From NCBI RefSeq assembly GCF_003854935.1, contig NZ_CP033970.1, positions 1,116,001-1,180,000 on the forward strand: DNA of 64,000 bases, given 5' to 3'. Under the pieces are notes generated by a model, which saw nothing but the letters and a program-made list of their open reading frames with translations, was not told where the DNA came from and searched no databases. The position numbers and the translations under genes were made by a program. Each line of letters opens with the position of its first letter. The stretch's first letter is position 1. Below, piece by piece: positions 52,149 through 61,716 of the stretch. The DNA is from Cupriavidus pauculus (lineage in GTDB: Bacteria > Pseudomonadota > Gammaproteobacteria > Burkholderiales > Burkholderiaceae).

Positions 52149-53267
52149 ATGCTGCAAGCGCCGTATTCCACCGCGACCGTGTCGCGCACGCTGATCGATT
52201 CGCTGATCCGGTTCGGCCTCGTGGCGCTGCTGGCCACGTTCTGCTTCCAGATCTTCCGGCCGTTCATGAACCTGCTGGTCTGGTCCGTGATCCTGGCCAT
52301 CACGCTCTATCCGCTGCAGGTGCGGCTGCGCGGCCGGGTGTTTGCCGGCGATGGCCGCACCGCCACGCTGATCATCGTGCTGGTCATCGCCATCGTGCTG
52401 GTGCCCACCTACCTGCTGGGTACGGCGCTGATCGAGTCGATGGAACAGGCGATGGCGATTGCCCGGCGCGGCGAATTCCATATCCCCCCGCCGCCGGAGG
52501 CGCTGGCCGGCTGGCCGCTGGTGGGGCGCCGGCTGCACGACGCCTGGGCCATGGCCGCCACCGACGCGGCCAGCCTGATGGAAAGGCTCGGCCCGCAGAT
52601 CAAGGCGGCCAGCCTGACGGTGCTGGGCGCCATCGGCGGCGTGGGCGTGGGGCTGCTGGTCTTTGTGGGCGCGCTGATCATCGCCGGCATCATCATGGCC
52701 TACGGCGAGCAGGGCACGCGCAGCGCCGTGCGCATCGCGACGCGCATCACGGGGCCAGAGCGGGGCCCGCGCCTCACGGCGCTCTGCACGGCCACGATCC
52801 GGGCCGTGGCGCAGGGCGTGGTGGGCATCGCGTTTATCCAGATGCTGCTGATTGGCGTGGCGTTCGTGCTCAAGGGCGTGCCCGGCGCGGGGCTGCTGGC
52901 GCTGGCGGTGCTGCTGCTGGGCATCATGCAGTTGCCGGCCACGCTGATCACGATTCCGGTGATCCTGCTGGTTTTTGCGTCCGAAGGCGCCAGCGCCACC
53001 AATATCGTCTTTGCCATCTACGTGTTCATCGCCGGGCTGGCCGACAACGTGCTCAAGCCGCTGATGCTGGGCCGGGGCGTGGATGTGCCGATGCCGGTGA
53101 TCCTGGTGGGCGCGCTGGGCGGCATGGTCACGGGCGGCGTGATCGGGCTGTTCATCGGGCCCATCGTGCTGGCGGTGGGCTACCAGTTGTTCTGGCAGTG
53201 GGTGGACGAGCCGCTGCCGCGCATCGAATTGGAGCCGCGCAGCAACGCCGACATCACCGGAGGCTAG
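52149..53267 (+). CDS. AI-2E family membrane protein
   Basis: 372 residues, about eight membrane segments. Pattern of the AI-2E/YdiK/PerM family: FRPFMNLLVWSVILAITLYPL near the start, then QGVVGIAFIQMLLIGVAFVLKG, ADNVLKPLMLGRGVDVPMPVIL and IGLFIGPIVLAVGYQLFWQW (family blocks). Substrates vary; a quorum role is not implied. Two bases separate its stop from the OMF gene. Confidence 0.85.
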   Translation: MLQAPYSTATVSRTLIDSLIRFGLVALLATFCFQIFRPFMNLLVWSVILAITLYPLQVRLRGRVFAGDGRTATLIIVLVIAIVLVPTYLLGTALIESMEQAMAIARRGEFHIPPPPEALAGWPLVGRRLHDAWAMAATDAASLMERLGPQIKAASLTVLGAIGGVGVGLLVFVGALIIAGIIMAYGEQGTRSAVRIATRITGPERGPRLTALCTATIRAVAQGVVGIAFIQMLLIGVAFVLKGVPGAGLLALAVLLLGIMQLPATLITIPVILLVFASEGASATNIVFAIYVFIAGLADNVLKPLMLGRGVDVPMPVILVGALGGMVTGGVIGLFIGPIVLAVGYQLFWQWVDEPLPRIELEPRSNADITGG

Positions 53268-53269
53268 CC

Positions 53270-54772
53270 GTGGCCGCGCGTGCCGGCGCCTGGCTGGCAA
53301 CCGCCGCGCTGCTGGGTGCCTGCGCCCGCGTGGGCCCCGACTTCCAGCCACAGCCCGAGGCGTGGAGCGCCGGCTGGCGCAGCGACGCCATCGAGCAGGT
53401 CAGCACGCAGCAGGCCGAGCCGGACCTGCGGCAGTGGTGGCAGGTGTTCGGCGATCCGGTGCTGGAGGCGCTGATGGCCGAGGCCGATGCCGGCAACGCC
53501 GACGTCAAGGTGGCCGGGCTGCGCGTGATGGAGGCGCGCGCCCAGCTGGGCATGGCGCTGGCGGGCCGCTATCCGCAGATGCAGCAGGCCAGCGCCGCCG
53601 CGCTGTACGTGAACAGCCGCCAGTCGGGGCCCACGGCGCAGACCAGCCGGCTCTGGGAGTACAGCGCGGGCGTCGACATCGGCTGGGAACTTGACTTCTG
53701 GGGCCGCTTTGCGCGGGCCATCGAGTCGGCGGACGCCGCGTACTTCGCGGCCCAGGCCAACCGCGAGGCGGTGCTGGTGCTGCTGCACGCGCAGGTGGCC
53801 AACACCTACTTTGCGCTGCGCACGGCCGAGGCGCGGCTGCGCATCGCGCGGGACAACGCACGGCTGCAGCACCGCAGCTTCGAGATCACCGAGCGGCTGT
53901 TCAAGGGCGGCGAGAGCGACGAGCTCGATTTCCAGCAGGCCCGCACGCAGTACCTGGGCACGCTGAGCAGCATTCCGGAGTTCGAGAACCAGATTGCGCA
54001 GGCCCGCAACGCGCTTGGCGTGCTGCTGGGCCGTCCGCCGGGGCCCATGCCGGAACTGGCCGATGCCGGCGCGCGCGAGGGCGTGCTGCCGCTGATCGAC
54101 CGCGCGGTGCTGCAGGACGTGCCGGCCAGCCTGCTGCTGCGCCGGCCCGACATCCGCGCCGCCGAATGGCGCGTGGCCGCGCAGTCAGCCCAGATTGGCG
54201 TGGCGCGGGCCGACCTGTATCCGTCGGTGTCGCTGATCGGCAGCATCGGCTGGTCGGCCACGTCGCTGCCCGGCACGCAGAACGGCCTGCTGCTGGTGGG
54301 CGGCCCCAGCGTGCGCTGGAACATCTTCGACTACGGCCGCATCGTCAACAACGTGCGCGTGCAGGACGCGCGGCTGCAGCAGTTGATCGTCGACTACCAG
54401 GCCGCAGTCCGGCAGGCGGCGCGCGAGGCCGACGACGCGGCCAGCGGGCTGATCCGGGCGCTGCAGCGCGAGCGGATACTGGGCGAGGCGGCGGTATCGG
54501 CCGAGCGTTCGCTGTCGCTGGCCAACACCGTGTTCCGCGAGGGCTATTCGGACTTCCAGCGCGTGCTGGACGCGCAGCGCGCGCTGTTCGCGCAGCAGGA
54601 TGGCTACCTGGTCAATCGCGGCAACGCCGTGAACTACCTGATCGCGCTGTACAAGTCCCTGGGCGGCGGCTGGGACACGCCGGTGCCGCTGGTGGATGCC
54701 GGCACGCGCGCGCAGATGCGCCAGCGCACCAACTGGGGCAACTTGCTGGACGAGGTGCCGTCGCCGCCATGA
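53270..54772 (+). CDS. Outer-membrane efflux channel, NodT family
   Basis: 500 residues from a GTG start with GGAGG 7 bp upstream. Lipobox LLGAC, then the TolC-like repeated helix/strand core (WELDFWGRFARAIESADA, LLLRRPDIRAAEWRVAAQ) and GPSVRWNIFDYGRI. It can serve the HlyD/DUF2955 unit that follows and perhaps also the RND pump at 46715, which lacks its own channel. Overlaps the adaptor start by ATGA. Confidence 0.9.
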   Translation: MAARAGAWLATAALLGACARVGPDFQPQPEAWSAGWRSDAIEQVSTQQAEPDLRQWWQVFGDPVLEALMAEADAGNADVKVAGLRVMEARAQLGMALAGRYPQMQQASAAALYVNSRQSGPTAQTSRLWEYSAGVDIGWELDFWGRFARAIESADAAYFAAQANREAVLVLLHAQVANTYFALRTAEARLRIARDNARLQHRSFEITERLFKGGESDELDFQQARTQYLGTLSSIPEFENQIAQARNALGVLLGRPPGPMPELADAGAREGVLPLIDRAVLQDVPASLLLRRPDIRAAEWRVAAQSAQIGVARADLYPSVSLIGSIGWSATSLPGTQNGLLLVGGPSVRWNIFDYGRIVNNVRVQDARLQQLIVDYQAAVRQAAREADDAASGLIRALQRERILGEAAVSAERSLSLANTVFREGYSDFQRVLDAQRALFAQQDGYLVNRGNAVNYLIALYKSLGGGWDTPVPLVDAGTRAQMRQRTNWGNLLDEVPSPP

Positions 54773-55914
54773 ACGATCGCGCCGATCCCGCCGCCGCGCC
54801 GCCGCAGGCAGCCCCTGCTCAGGACGCCCCGCCGCCCCCGCCGCGCGATCCGTCGCGCAAGGCCGTGCGCGGGATCGTCGCGCTGATCGTGCTGACCCTG
54901 GCGTGGTACCTGCTGGCCGACCGGCTGACGCCCTACACCCAGCAGGCGCGCGTGCAGGCGTTCGTGATTCCGGTGGCGTCCGAGGTATCGGGCCGCGTCA
55001 CGCGTGTGTACGTGCGCAACAACCAGAACGTGGCGGCCGGCACGGTGCTGTTCGACGTCGATCCGCAGCACTACCGGATCGCGCTGGACCGCGCCCGCGC
55101 GGACCTGGAATCGACGCGGCGGCAGATTGGCGCCAACACGGCCGGCATCGATGCGGCGCGGGCGTCGCTGCGCGCGGCGCAGGCCAACGAGCTCAAGGCG
55201 CGGCAGGACAGCGAGCGGCTGGAGCGGCTGTATCGCGAGGACCCCGGCACGGTGTCGGTGCGGCGGCTGGAGGTGGCGCGTGCCACGCATACGCAGGCCG
55301 TGAGCCAGGTGGCGGCGGCGCGTGCCGAGGTGGAACGCGCGCGCGAGCAGCAGGGCGGCGGCGACGACGACAACGCCAAGCTGCGCAGCGCCGCGGCGGC
55401 CGTGGAAAAAGCCGAGCTCGACATGGCCAACGCGCAGGTGCGCGCGCGCACGGCCGGGCTGGTCACCGACCTGCGCACCGAGGCCGGCCTGTACGCGGCG
55501 GCCGGCAGCCCGGTCATGACGCTGATCGCCATCCACGACGTGTGGATCAGCGCCGACATGACCGAAAACAACCTTGGCCACCTGGCGCCCGGTACGCCGG
55601 TCGGCATCGTGCTGGACGCGCTGCCCGGCCGGGTGCTGAGCGGCAAGGTGCGCAGCATCGGCTACGGCATCAGCGCCGGCCAGCCCGCGCCGCCGGGCGG
55701 GTTGCCCACCGTGCAGAACAGCCGCGACTGGCTGCGGCCCGCGCAGCGCTTTCCGGTCATCGTCGACATCGATCCCGGCCAGCTCGATACGCTGCGCGGC
55801 ATCCGCGTGGGCGGGCAGGCCGAGGTGATGGCGTTTCCGCGCGATGGCAACCCGCTGAACCTGCTGGGCCGCGCGTTTCTGCGCGTGATGAGCTGGATGT
55901 CCTATGTCTACTGA
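54769..55914 (+). CDS. HlyD/EmrA-type membrane-fusion protein
   Basis: 381 residues. One N-terminal membrane helix (AVRGIVALIVLTLAWYLLA), lipoyl halves around a coiled coil (residues ~110-240), then the beta domain with VWISADMTENNLGHLAPGT. Links the inner-membrane DUF2955 protein to the outer channel. Overlaps both neighbours (4 and 11 bp). Confidence 0.9.
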   Translation: MNDRADPAAAPPQAAPAQDAPPPPPRDPSRKAVRGIVALIVLTLAWYLLADRLTPYTQQARVQAFVIPVASEVSGRVTRVYVRNNQNVAAGTVLFDVDPQHYRIALDRARADLESTRRQIGANTAGIDAARASLRAAQANELKARQDSERLERLYREDPGTVSVRRLEVARATHTQAVSQVAAARAEVERAREQQGGGDDDNAKLRSAAAAVEKAELDMANAQVRARTAGLVTDLRTEAGLYAAAGSPVMTLIAIHDVWISADMTENNLGHLAPGTPVGIVLDALPGRVLSGKVRSIGYGISAGQPAPPGGLPTVQNSRDWLRPAQRFPVIVDIDPGQLDTLRGIRVGGQAEVMAFPRDGNPLNLLGRAFLRVMSWMSYVY

Positions 55915-56935
55915 CGCGGCCGCCGCGCCGGCCCTGCGCGCCGCCATGGCCCGCCGCGCGCTGCGGCTGGCGCTGGGCACGGCGGGCTGCCTGGCCGTCA
56001 GCTTCGGCCTGCAATGGCCGGTGCCAGTCATGGCGCCGGTGCTGGCCGTGTTCGTCTTTGCCGCGCTGGACCGGCCGCTGCCGCTCAAGGCCGGGCTGGG
56101 GCTGGCGCTGGTGGTGATGCTGGCCACCGGCAGCGGGCTGCTGCTGGTGCCGTTCCTGCGCCATGCGCCGGCCGCCGGCGTGCTGATGGCGGCCCTGTGC
56201 CTGTTCCTGGCGTTCCGCTATGGCCTGCGCGGTGGCAACGGGCTGGTGTCGACGTTCGTCGTGGCCGGGGTCACGCTGATTGCGGCGGCCGGCACGGCCA
56301 GCGGCGCGCTGGCGCTGACGGTGATCGGCGCGCTGACACAGGGGCTGACTGCGGCGGTGCTGGCGCTGGGCGCCTGCCATGCGCTGGTGCCCGAGCATGG
56401 CGCGCCGGCCCCGCGCCCGCCGCCGCGCGCCGTGCCGGACGCGGACCGTATCGCCTGGCGCGCCACGCTGGTGGTGATGCCGCCGTTCCTGCTGGCGCTG
56501 TCGGACCCGGTCGCCTATCTGCCGATCATCATGAAGGCTGTCAGCCTGGGCCGGCAGAGCTGCACCACGGCGCGCGGCGCGGCGCTGGAGCTGGTGGGCT
56601 CCACGCTGATGGGCGGCCTGCTGGCCATCGCGTGCTGGCTGGCGCTGGGGCTCTTCGTCCATCTGTGGATGTTCTTCCTGTGGATGGCGCTGTTTGCGCT
56701 GCTGGTGGCGCGCCGGCTGTTCCGCGTGGCGCCCACGGCGCTGTCGCCGGGATTCTGGCTCAACAGCCTCGTGACGATGATCATCCTGCTCGGGCAGTCC
56801 GTGGCCGACAGCGCGGCGGGCAAGGACGTCTACCAGGCGTTCATGGTGCGCATGGGCCTGTTCGTGGCCGTGTCGCTCTATGCCTGGCTGATGCTGGCGC
56901 TGCTGGACCGCCCGCGCGCCGTGGCCGCCGCATGA
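55904..56935 (+). CDS. DUF2955/FUSC-type inner-membrane protein
   Basis: 343 residues with about ten membrane segments in two sets (residues 20-160 and 180-335). Fits the DUF2955/FUSC group that pairs with HlyD adaptors (AaeAB-like) for export of aromatic acids or other weak acids. No long cytoplasmic domain as in true AaeB. Last gene of the operon, 10 bp from the convergent AraC gene. Confidence 0.8.
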   Translation: MSTDAAAAPALRAAMARRALRLALGTAGCLAVSFGLQWPVPVMAPVLAVFVFAALDRPLPLKAGLGLALVVMLATGSGLLLVPFLRHAPAAGVLMAALCLFLAFRYGLRGGNGLVSTFVVAGVTLIAAAGTASGALALTVIGALTQGLTAAVLALGACHALVPEHGAPAPRPPPRAVPDADRIAWRATLVVMPPFLLALSDPVAYLPIIMKAVSLGRQSCTTARGAALELVGSTLMGGLLAIACWLALGLFVHLWMFFLWMALFALLVARRLFRVAPTALSPGFWLNSLVTMIILLGQSVADSAAGKDVYQAFMVRMGLFVAVSLYAWLMLALLDRPRAVAAA

Positions 56936-56945
56936 CAGTGCGACG

Positions 56946-57947
56946 TCAGGGCCGTCCGCCATGGCGCCGGCGCCACGCAATCGGCGCCTCGCCGAACTGC
57001 GCGGAGAACCAGCGCGAGAACGACGCCGCCGAGCCGTAGCCCAGCAGCCCCGACACGCGCAGCAGCGAATAGTCGGGATTGGCGACGTAGCGCAGCGCCA
57101 GGTCGCGCCGCACCGTGTTGACGATGTCGGTGAACGACTCGCCCGACGCATCGAGCTGGCGCTGCATCGTGCGCAGGCTCAGTCCCAGGCCCTGCGCCAC
57201 GGCGTCGGCGGTGGCGCGGCCCATCGGCAGCATCAGGTAGACGGCATTGCGAACTTCGCGCCCGATGGAGGCATCGTTGACGCGCGGTAGCGTTTCCACC
57301 ACCCGCTCTGCGTGGCGCGCCATGGCCGGGTTGCCGGTGGGATTGGGCGCCGACAGGTCTTCCGCCGCGCAGACGATGCCGTTGAACTCGCTGCCGAACG
57401 CCAGCGGGCAGCCGAACAGCCGGCGATGCACCTGCGTGTCCGGCGGCGCCGTGTGCGTGAAGTGCACGCCGACCGGATGCCACTGCGGCCCCAGCAGCGC
57501 GCGGCAGAGCCGGAACACCACGCCGATGGCCAGTTCCGTGGCCTGCCGCGACGGCGTATCGAGCACCACTTCCTGGCGGATCACCGCCACCCGGCCGGTT
57601 GTCTCCAGCAGGATCGCCACCGACTCGTTGACCAGGTGACGGTAGCGGATGATCGTCTCCAGCGCGTCGCGCAGCGTGGCTTGCTGGCTGATCAGCAGGC
57701 TCATCACGCCGAAATCCGAAAGCTGCCGCGATTCCGCCATGCGCAGGCCGAAGGTGGGGCACGTGGCGGCCTGGGCGGCACTTTCCAGCAGCGCGGCGCA
57801 GGCTTCGGCGGGGATGCGCTGCTCCGGATCGGTCAGCAGCGCCTGGGTCAGGCGCGCGCCGCGCAGCAGCGGCAGCGGGTTGATGCCGAGGTCGCGCGCG
57901 ACGTCGAAGAAGTTGGTCAGCGCGGCCGCGCGCACCAGGGTTTTCAC
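56946..57947 (-). CDS. AraC-family regulator (arabinose-binding-like N-domain)
   Basis: 333 residues from a GTG start with GGAG six bp upstream. N-terminal AraC-binding-type domain (NFFDVARDLGINPLPLLRGARL) as in OruR/ArgR-type regulators, then HTH pair (ADAVAQGLGLSLRTMQRQL, RVSGLLGYGSAASFSRWFSAQFG). Divergent from the quinone reductase/dioxygenase/ligase operon, which it probably controls. 187-bp intergenic region. Confidence 0.88.
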   Translation of the reverse strand: MKTLVRAAALTNFFDVARDLGINPLPLLRGARLTQALLTDPEQRIPAEACAALLESAAQAATCPTFGLRMAESRQLSDFGVMSLLISQQATLRDALETIIRYRHLVNESVAILLETTGRVAVIRQEVVLDTPSRQATELAIGVVFRLCRALLGPQWHPVGVHFTHTAPPDTQVHRRLFGCPLAFGSEFNGIVCAAEDLSAPNPTGNPAMARHAERVVETLPRVNDASIGREVRNAVYLMLPMGRATADAVAQGLGLSLRTMQRQLDASGESFTDIVNTVRRDLALRYVANPDYSLLRVSGLLGYGSAASFSRWFSAQFGEAPIAWRRRHGGRP

Positions 57948-58134
57948 GGGGGTCTCCTGTTGGGACGTGCGCCGCATGCGTGGCCGCGGCGCATCGTTGC
58001 CGCGATGATAGGTGGCCGTGGCATGAAATGCAAAGTCGCTGGATGGCCGTGCAAAGCAGCGGGGGCCGCGCGCTTCTAGATTGTCGACATGGCGGCGCAG
58101 ATCGTGCCGCCAGCCGAATCTGGAGACGATCCCC

Positions 58135-59115
58135 ATGGCAAAGGCAGTGCGCATGTATGAAACCGGCGGGCCCGAGGTGCTTCGCTACGAAGACGCGGAA
58201 GTGGGCGAGCCGGGTGCCGGCCAGGTCCGTATCCGCCACGTGGCGGTGGGCCTCAACTACGCGGACACGTACTTCCGCAACGGTACCTATCCCGTGCCGC
58301 TGCCGGCCGGCATGGGCGTCGAGGCGGCAGGCGTGGTGCAGGCCATCGGCCCGGGCGTGACCAACGTGGCCGTGGGCGACCGCGTGACCTACACCGGCTT
58401 TGTCAACACGCTGGGCGCGTACAGCACCGAGCGCCTGGTGCCGGCCGCGCCGCTGATCCGGCTGCCGGAAAGCATCGGCTTCGAGACCGCCGCGGCCATG
58501 ACCATGCGCGGGCTGACGTCGGCCTACCTGATGCGCCGCATCCACACGTTCCGCAAGGGCGACACGATCCTGCTGCACGCGGCGGCCGGCGGCGTGGGGC
58601 TGATCGTGTCGCAGTGGGCGCGCCTGCTGGGGCTGAACGTGATCGGCACCGTTTCCACCGAGGAAAAGGGCGAGGTGGCGCGCGCCCATGGCTGCCAGCA
58701 CATCATCAACTACAGCCACGAGGACGTGGCGGCCCGCGTGCGCGAGATTACCGATGGCGTGGGCGCCAACGTGGTGTTCGACAGCGTGGGCAAGAGCACC
58801 TTCATGGCGTCGCTGGATTCGCTCAAGCGGCGCGGCCTGCTGGTGTGCGTGGGCACGGCGTCGGGCCCGGTGCCGCCGTTCGACCCGGTGCTGCTGGCGA
58901 TGAAGGGATCGGTATACGTGACCCGTCCCGCGCTGGCCGACTACATCGCCGATCCGGCCGAGAAGGCCGAGCTGGCCGGCGAGCTGTTCGACCACGTGGG
59001 CGCCGGCCGCATTCGCATCGAGATCCACCAGCGCTACGCGCTGCAGGACGCGGTGCAGGCCCACCGGGACCTGGAGTCGCGCAAGACCACGGGTTCGTCG
59101 ATCTTCGTCATCTAA
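58135..59115 (+). CDS. NADPH:quinone oxidoreductase, zinc-free MDR family
   Basis: 326 residues. MYETGGPEVLRYEDAEVG and VGLNYADTYFRNGTYP match the QOR group; Rossmann motif AAAGGVGLIVSQWA, no zinc ligands. Reduces quinones or enones with NADPH. The ATG at 58135 (MAKAVRMYE) is preferred to an ATG at 58081. First gene of the operon, 9 bp to the dioxygenase. Confidence 0.88.
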   Translation: MAKAVRMYETGGPEVLRYEDAEVGEPGAGQVRIRHVAVGLNYADTYFRNGTYPVPLPAGMGVEAAGVVQAIGPGVTNVAVGDRVTYTGFVNTLGAYSTERLVPAAPLIRLPESIGFETAAAMTMRGLTSAYLMRRIHTFRKGDTILLHAAAGGVGLIVSQWARLLGLNVIGTVSTEEKGEVARAHGCQHIINYSHEDVAARVREITDGVGANVVFDSVGKSTFMASLDSLKRRGLLVCVGTASGPVPPFDPVLLAMKGSVYVTRPALADYIADPAEKAELAGELFDHVGAGRIRIEIHQRYALQDAVQAHRDLESRKTTGSSIFVI

Positions 59116-59124
59116 GGAGCCGCC

Positions 59125-59973
59125 ATGCAAGTCCGACAACTGAGCTGTGCCCTGGGCGCCGAACTGCAGGGCGTGGACCTGGCCGATGCCGTCCGCAGCG
59201 ACGACCTGTTTGGCGAGTTCCGCGCGCTGCTGCTGAAGCACCGCGTGCTGTTCCTGCGCAACCAGCAGTTCAGCCGCGCCGAGCACGTAGCCTTTGCGCG
59301 CCGCTTTGGCGAGCTGGAGGACCACCCGGTGGCCGGCAGCGACCCCGAGCATCCGGGCCTGGTACGCATCTACAAGTCGCCCGACCAGCCGAACGACCGC
59401 TACGAGAACTGCTGGCATGCCGACACCACGTGGCGCGAGGCGCCGCAGTTTGGCGCGGTGCTGCGCTGCGTGGAATGCCCGCCCGTGGGCGGCGACACGA
59501 TGTGGGCCAACATGGCGCTGGCCTACGAGCGGCTGCCTGACACGGTGAAGGCCCAGATTGCCGACCTGCGCGCGCGCCACAGCATCGAGGCCAGCTTTGG
59601 CGCGGCCATGCCGATCGAGAAGCGGCTGGCGCTGAAGGCCCAGTACCCCGACGCCGAGCACCCTGTGGTGCGCACCCATCCCGACACCGGCGAGAAGGTG
59701 CTCTACGTGAACGGCTTCACCACGCATTTCACCAACTACCACACGCCCGGGCGCGTGCGGTTCGGCCAGGACGCCAACCCCGGCGCGGCCGACCTGCTGC
59801 GCTACCTGGTGTCGCAGGCGTACATCCCCGAGTTCCAGGTGCGCTGGCGCTGGGAACCGAACAGCGTGGCGATCTGGGACAACACGGCCACCCAGCACTA
59901 CGCGGTGATGGACTACGCGCCGTGCCACCGCAAGATGGAGCGCGCCGGCATCATCGGCAGCGTGCCTTACTGA
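59125..59973 (+). CDS. TauD/TfdA-family dioxygenase
   Basis: 282 residues. Fe(II)/2-oxoglutarate enzyme: iron motif WHADTTW (His-x-Asp), distal His and Arg in the C-terminal NTATQHYAVMDYAPCHRKMER. Members hydroxylate taurine, 2,4-D, alkyl sulfates or carnitine-like substrates. With an acyl-CoA ligase and reductase next door, a carboxylic acid substrate is likely. 21 bp before the ligase start. Confidence 0.9.
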   Translation: MQVRQLSCALGAELQGVDLADAVRSDDLFGEFRALLLKHRVLFLRNQQFSRAEHVAFARRFGELEDHPVAGSDPEHPGLVRIYKSPDQPNDRYENCWHADTTWREAPQFGAVLRCVECPPVGGDTMWANMALAYERLPDTVKAQIADLRARHSIEASFGAAMPIEKRLALKAQYPDAEHPVVRTHPDTGEKVLYVNGFTTHFTNYHTPGRVRFGQDANPGAADLLRYLVSQAYIPEFQVRWRWEPNSVAIWDNTATQHYAVMDYAPCHRKMERAGIIGSVPY

Positions 59974-59994
59974 AGTTTGAAAGGAAACACAGGC

Positions 59995-61647
59995 ATGAGA
60001 GACCAGAATCTCGTCGTGACGACCCCTTCGGCATACGCCTACCCGCTGCTGGTCAAGCAGCTGCTGACCAACGCGATGAGCCTGTATGGCGACCAGGAGA
60101 TCAGCTACCGGGGCGAGATGCGCTACACGTACCGCGACTTTCACGCGCGGCTGGGCCGGCTGGCCGGCGCGCTGGCGTCGCTGGGCGTGCGCCATGGCAG
60201 CACCGTGGCCGTGATGGACTGGGACAGCCATCGCTACCTGGAGTGCTACTTCGGCGTGCCGATGATGGGCGCCACGCTGTTCACGGTGAACGTGCGGCTG
60301 TCGCCGCAGCAGATCCTGTACACGCTCAACGACGCCGGCGCCGACGTGGTGCTGGTGCATCCGGACTTCCTGCCCGTGCTGGCGCAGATAAGCGACGGGC
60401 TGGTGCGCCAGCCGCGCCTGGTGCTGATGGCCGACGGGCAGGACGTGCCGCCGGGCCCGCTGGCGTTCGACGGCGAGTACGAGGCCATGCTGGCCGCCGC
60501 GCCGGACGGCTACGACTTTCCGGACTTCGACGAGCGCACCAAGGCCACCACGTTCTACACCACGGGCACCACGGGCGACCCCAAGGGCGTCTGCTACAGC
60601 CACCGCGACATCGTGCTGCACACGCTGACGGCGGCCACCAGCCTGTGCGCGCCGCGCGAAGGCCAGCGCATGCACCGGGAAGACGTGTACATGCCGATCA
60701 CGCCGATGTTCCACGTGATGGCGTGGGGCATGCCGTACGTGGCCATCATGCTCGGCCTGCGCACGGTGCTGCCGGGCCGCTACGTGCCGGCCGCGCTGCT
60801 GGCGCTGCGCGAAGCGGAGAAGGTGACGTTCTCGCACTGCGTGCCGACGATCCTGCAGATGCTGCTGCAGGCGGCCGGCGAGGGGCAGCACAACCTGTGG
60901 GGCTGGAAGATGATCATCGGCGGTTCGGCGCTGCCGCCGGTGCTGTGCGAGGCGGCGCTGGCGCGCGGCATCGACATCTTTGCCGGCTACGGCATGTCCG
61001 AGACCGGCCCGATCGTGGCGCTGGCGCAGTTGCCGCCGGGCTACGTGGCGGGCAGCCGCGAGGAAGAAGTGGCGCTGCGCTGCGCCACGGGCCGGCCGGT
61101 GCCGCTGGCGGACTTCCGCGTCGTCGGCCCCGACATGCGCGAGGTGCCGCACGACGGCAAGGCGCAGGGCGAGATCGTGCTGCGCGCGCCGTACCTGACG
61201 AAGTCGTACTTCCGCAAGCCGTCGGCGTCGGAGGAGCTGTGGGCCGATGGCTACCTGCACACGCAGGACGTGGCGGTGATGGGGCCGGACGGCTTCGTGC
61301 AGATCGTCGACCGGCTCAAGGACGTGATCAAGACGGGCGGCGAATGGGTGTCGTCGATCGAGATCGAGAACCTCGTGACGCAGGTGCCGGGCGTGCAGGA
61401 ATGCGCGGTGATCGGCGTGCCCGACGCGCGCTGGGGCGAGCGGCCGATGGCCTACGTGGTGCGGCAGGCGGGCGTGGAGGTAGACGCGCAGCAGATCCGC
61501 ACGGCGCTGCTGGACCATGTGGCAACGCAGCGGCTCAGCAAGTTCGCGGTGCCCGAATCGGACCGGATCGCCTTTGTGGCGGCGATTCCCAAGACCAGCG
61601 TCGGCAAGATTGACAAGAAGCTGCTGCGGGAACGCAAGGCAGCCTGA
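59995..61647 (+). CDS. AMP-dependent acyl-CoA synthetase/ligase
   Basis: 550 residues. P-loop TTGTTGDPKGV, adenylate motif GYGMSETGPI, and C-terminal DRLKDVIKTGGEWVSS and the catalytic Lys in KTSVGKIDKK. Resembles medium/long-chain fatty acid CoA ligases of the 3-(methylthio)propionyl-CoA ligase group. Start chosen at MRDQNLVV over a TTG at 59977. Followed by a strong terminator. Confidence 0.9.
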   Translation: MRDQNLVVTTPSAYAYPLLVKQLLTNAMSLYGDQEISYRGEMRYTYRDFHARLGRLAGALASLGVRHGSTVAVMDWDSHRYLECYFGVPMMGATLFTVNVRLSPQQILYTLNDAGADVVLVHPDFLPVLAQISDGLVRQPRLVLMADGQDVPPGPLAFDGEYEAMLAAAPDGYDFPDFDERTKATTFYTTGTTGDPKGVCYSHRDIVLHTLTAATSLCAPREGQRMHREDVYMPITPMFHVMAWGMPYVAIMLGLRTVLPGRYVPAALLALREAEKVTFSHCVPTILQMLLQAAGEGQHNLWGWKMIIGGSALPPVLCEAALARGIDIFAGYGMSETGPIVALAQLPPGYVAGSREEEVALRCATGRPVPLADFRVVGPDMREVPHDGKAQGEIVLRAPYLTKSYFRKPSASEELWADGYLHTQDVAVMGPDGFVQIVDRLKDVIKTGGEWVSSIEIENLVTQVPGVQECAVIGVPDARWGERPMAYVVRQAGVEVDAQQIRTALLDHVATQRLSKFAVPESDRIAFVAAIPKTSVGKIDKKLLRERKAA

Positions 61648-61674
61648 GGCGAGAAGGAAAGGGAAACTTGGATG

Positions 61675-61701
61675 CCGCCCGGCCAGCCGGGCGGTTTTTT
61701 T
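61675..61701 (+). terminator. Intrinsic terminator of the ligase operon
   Basis: CCGCCCGGC and GCCGGGCGG with a CA centre, followed by T7. It ends the plus-strand operon and lies 16 bp from the end of the convergent exporter gene. Confidence 0.9.
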
Positions 61702-61716
61702 CTTGGCGCGGGCCGG

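Noticed and set aside
56878-61518. A 4.6-kb open frame antisense to the quinone reductase, dioxygenase and ligase genes
   Set aside because: High-GC third-position shadow. The real genes on the + strand carry full catalytic motifs; the antisense product is Arg/His/Ala-rich with no domain.
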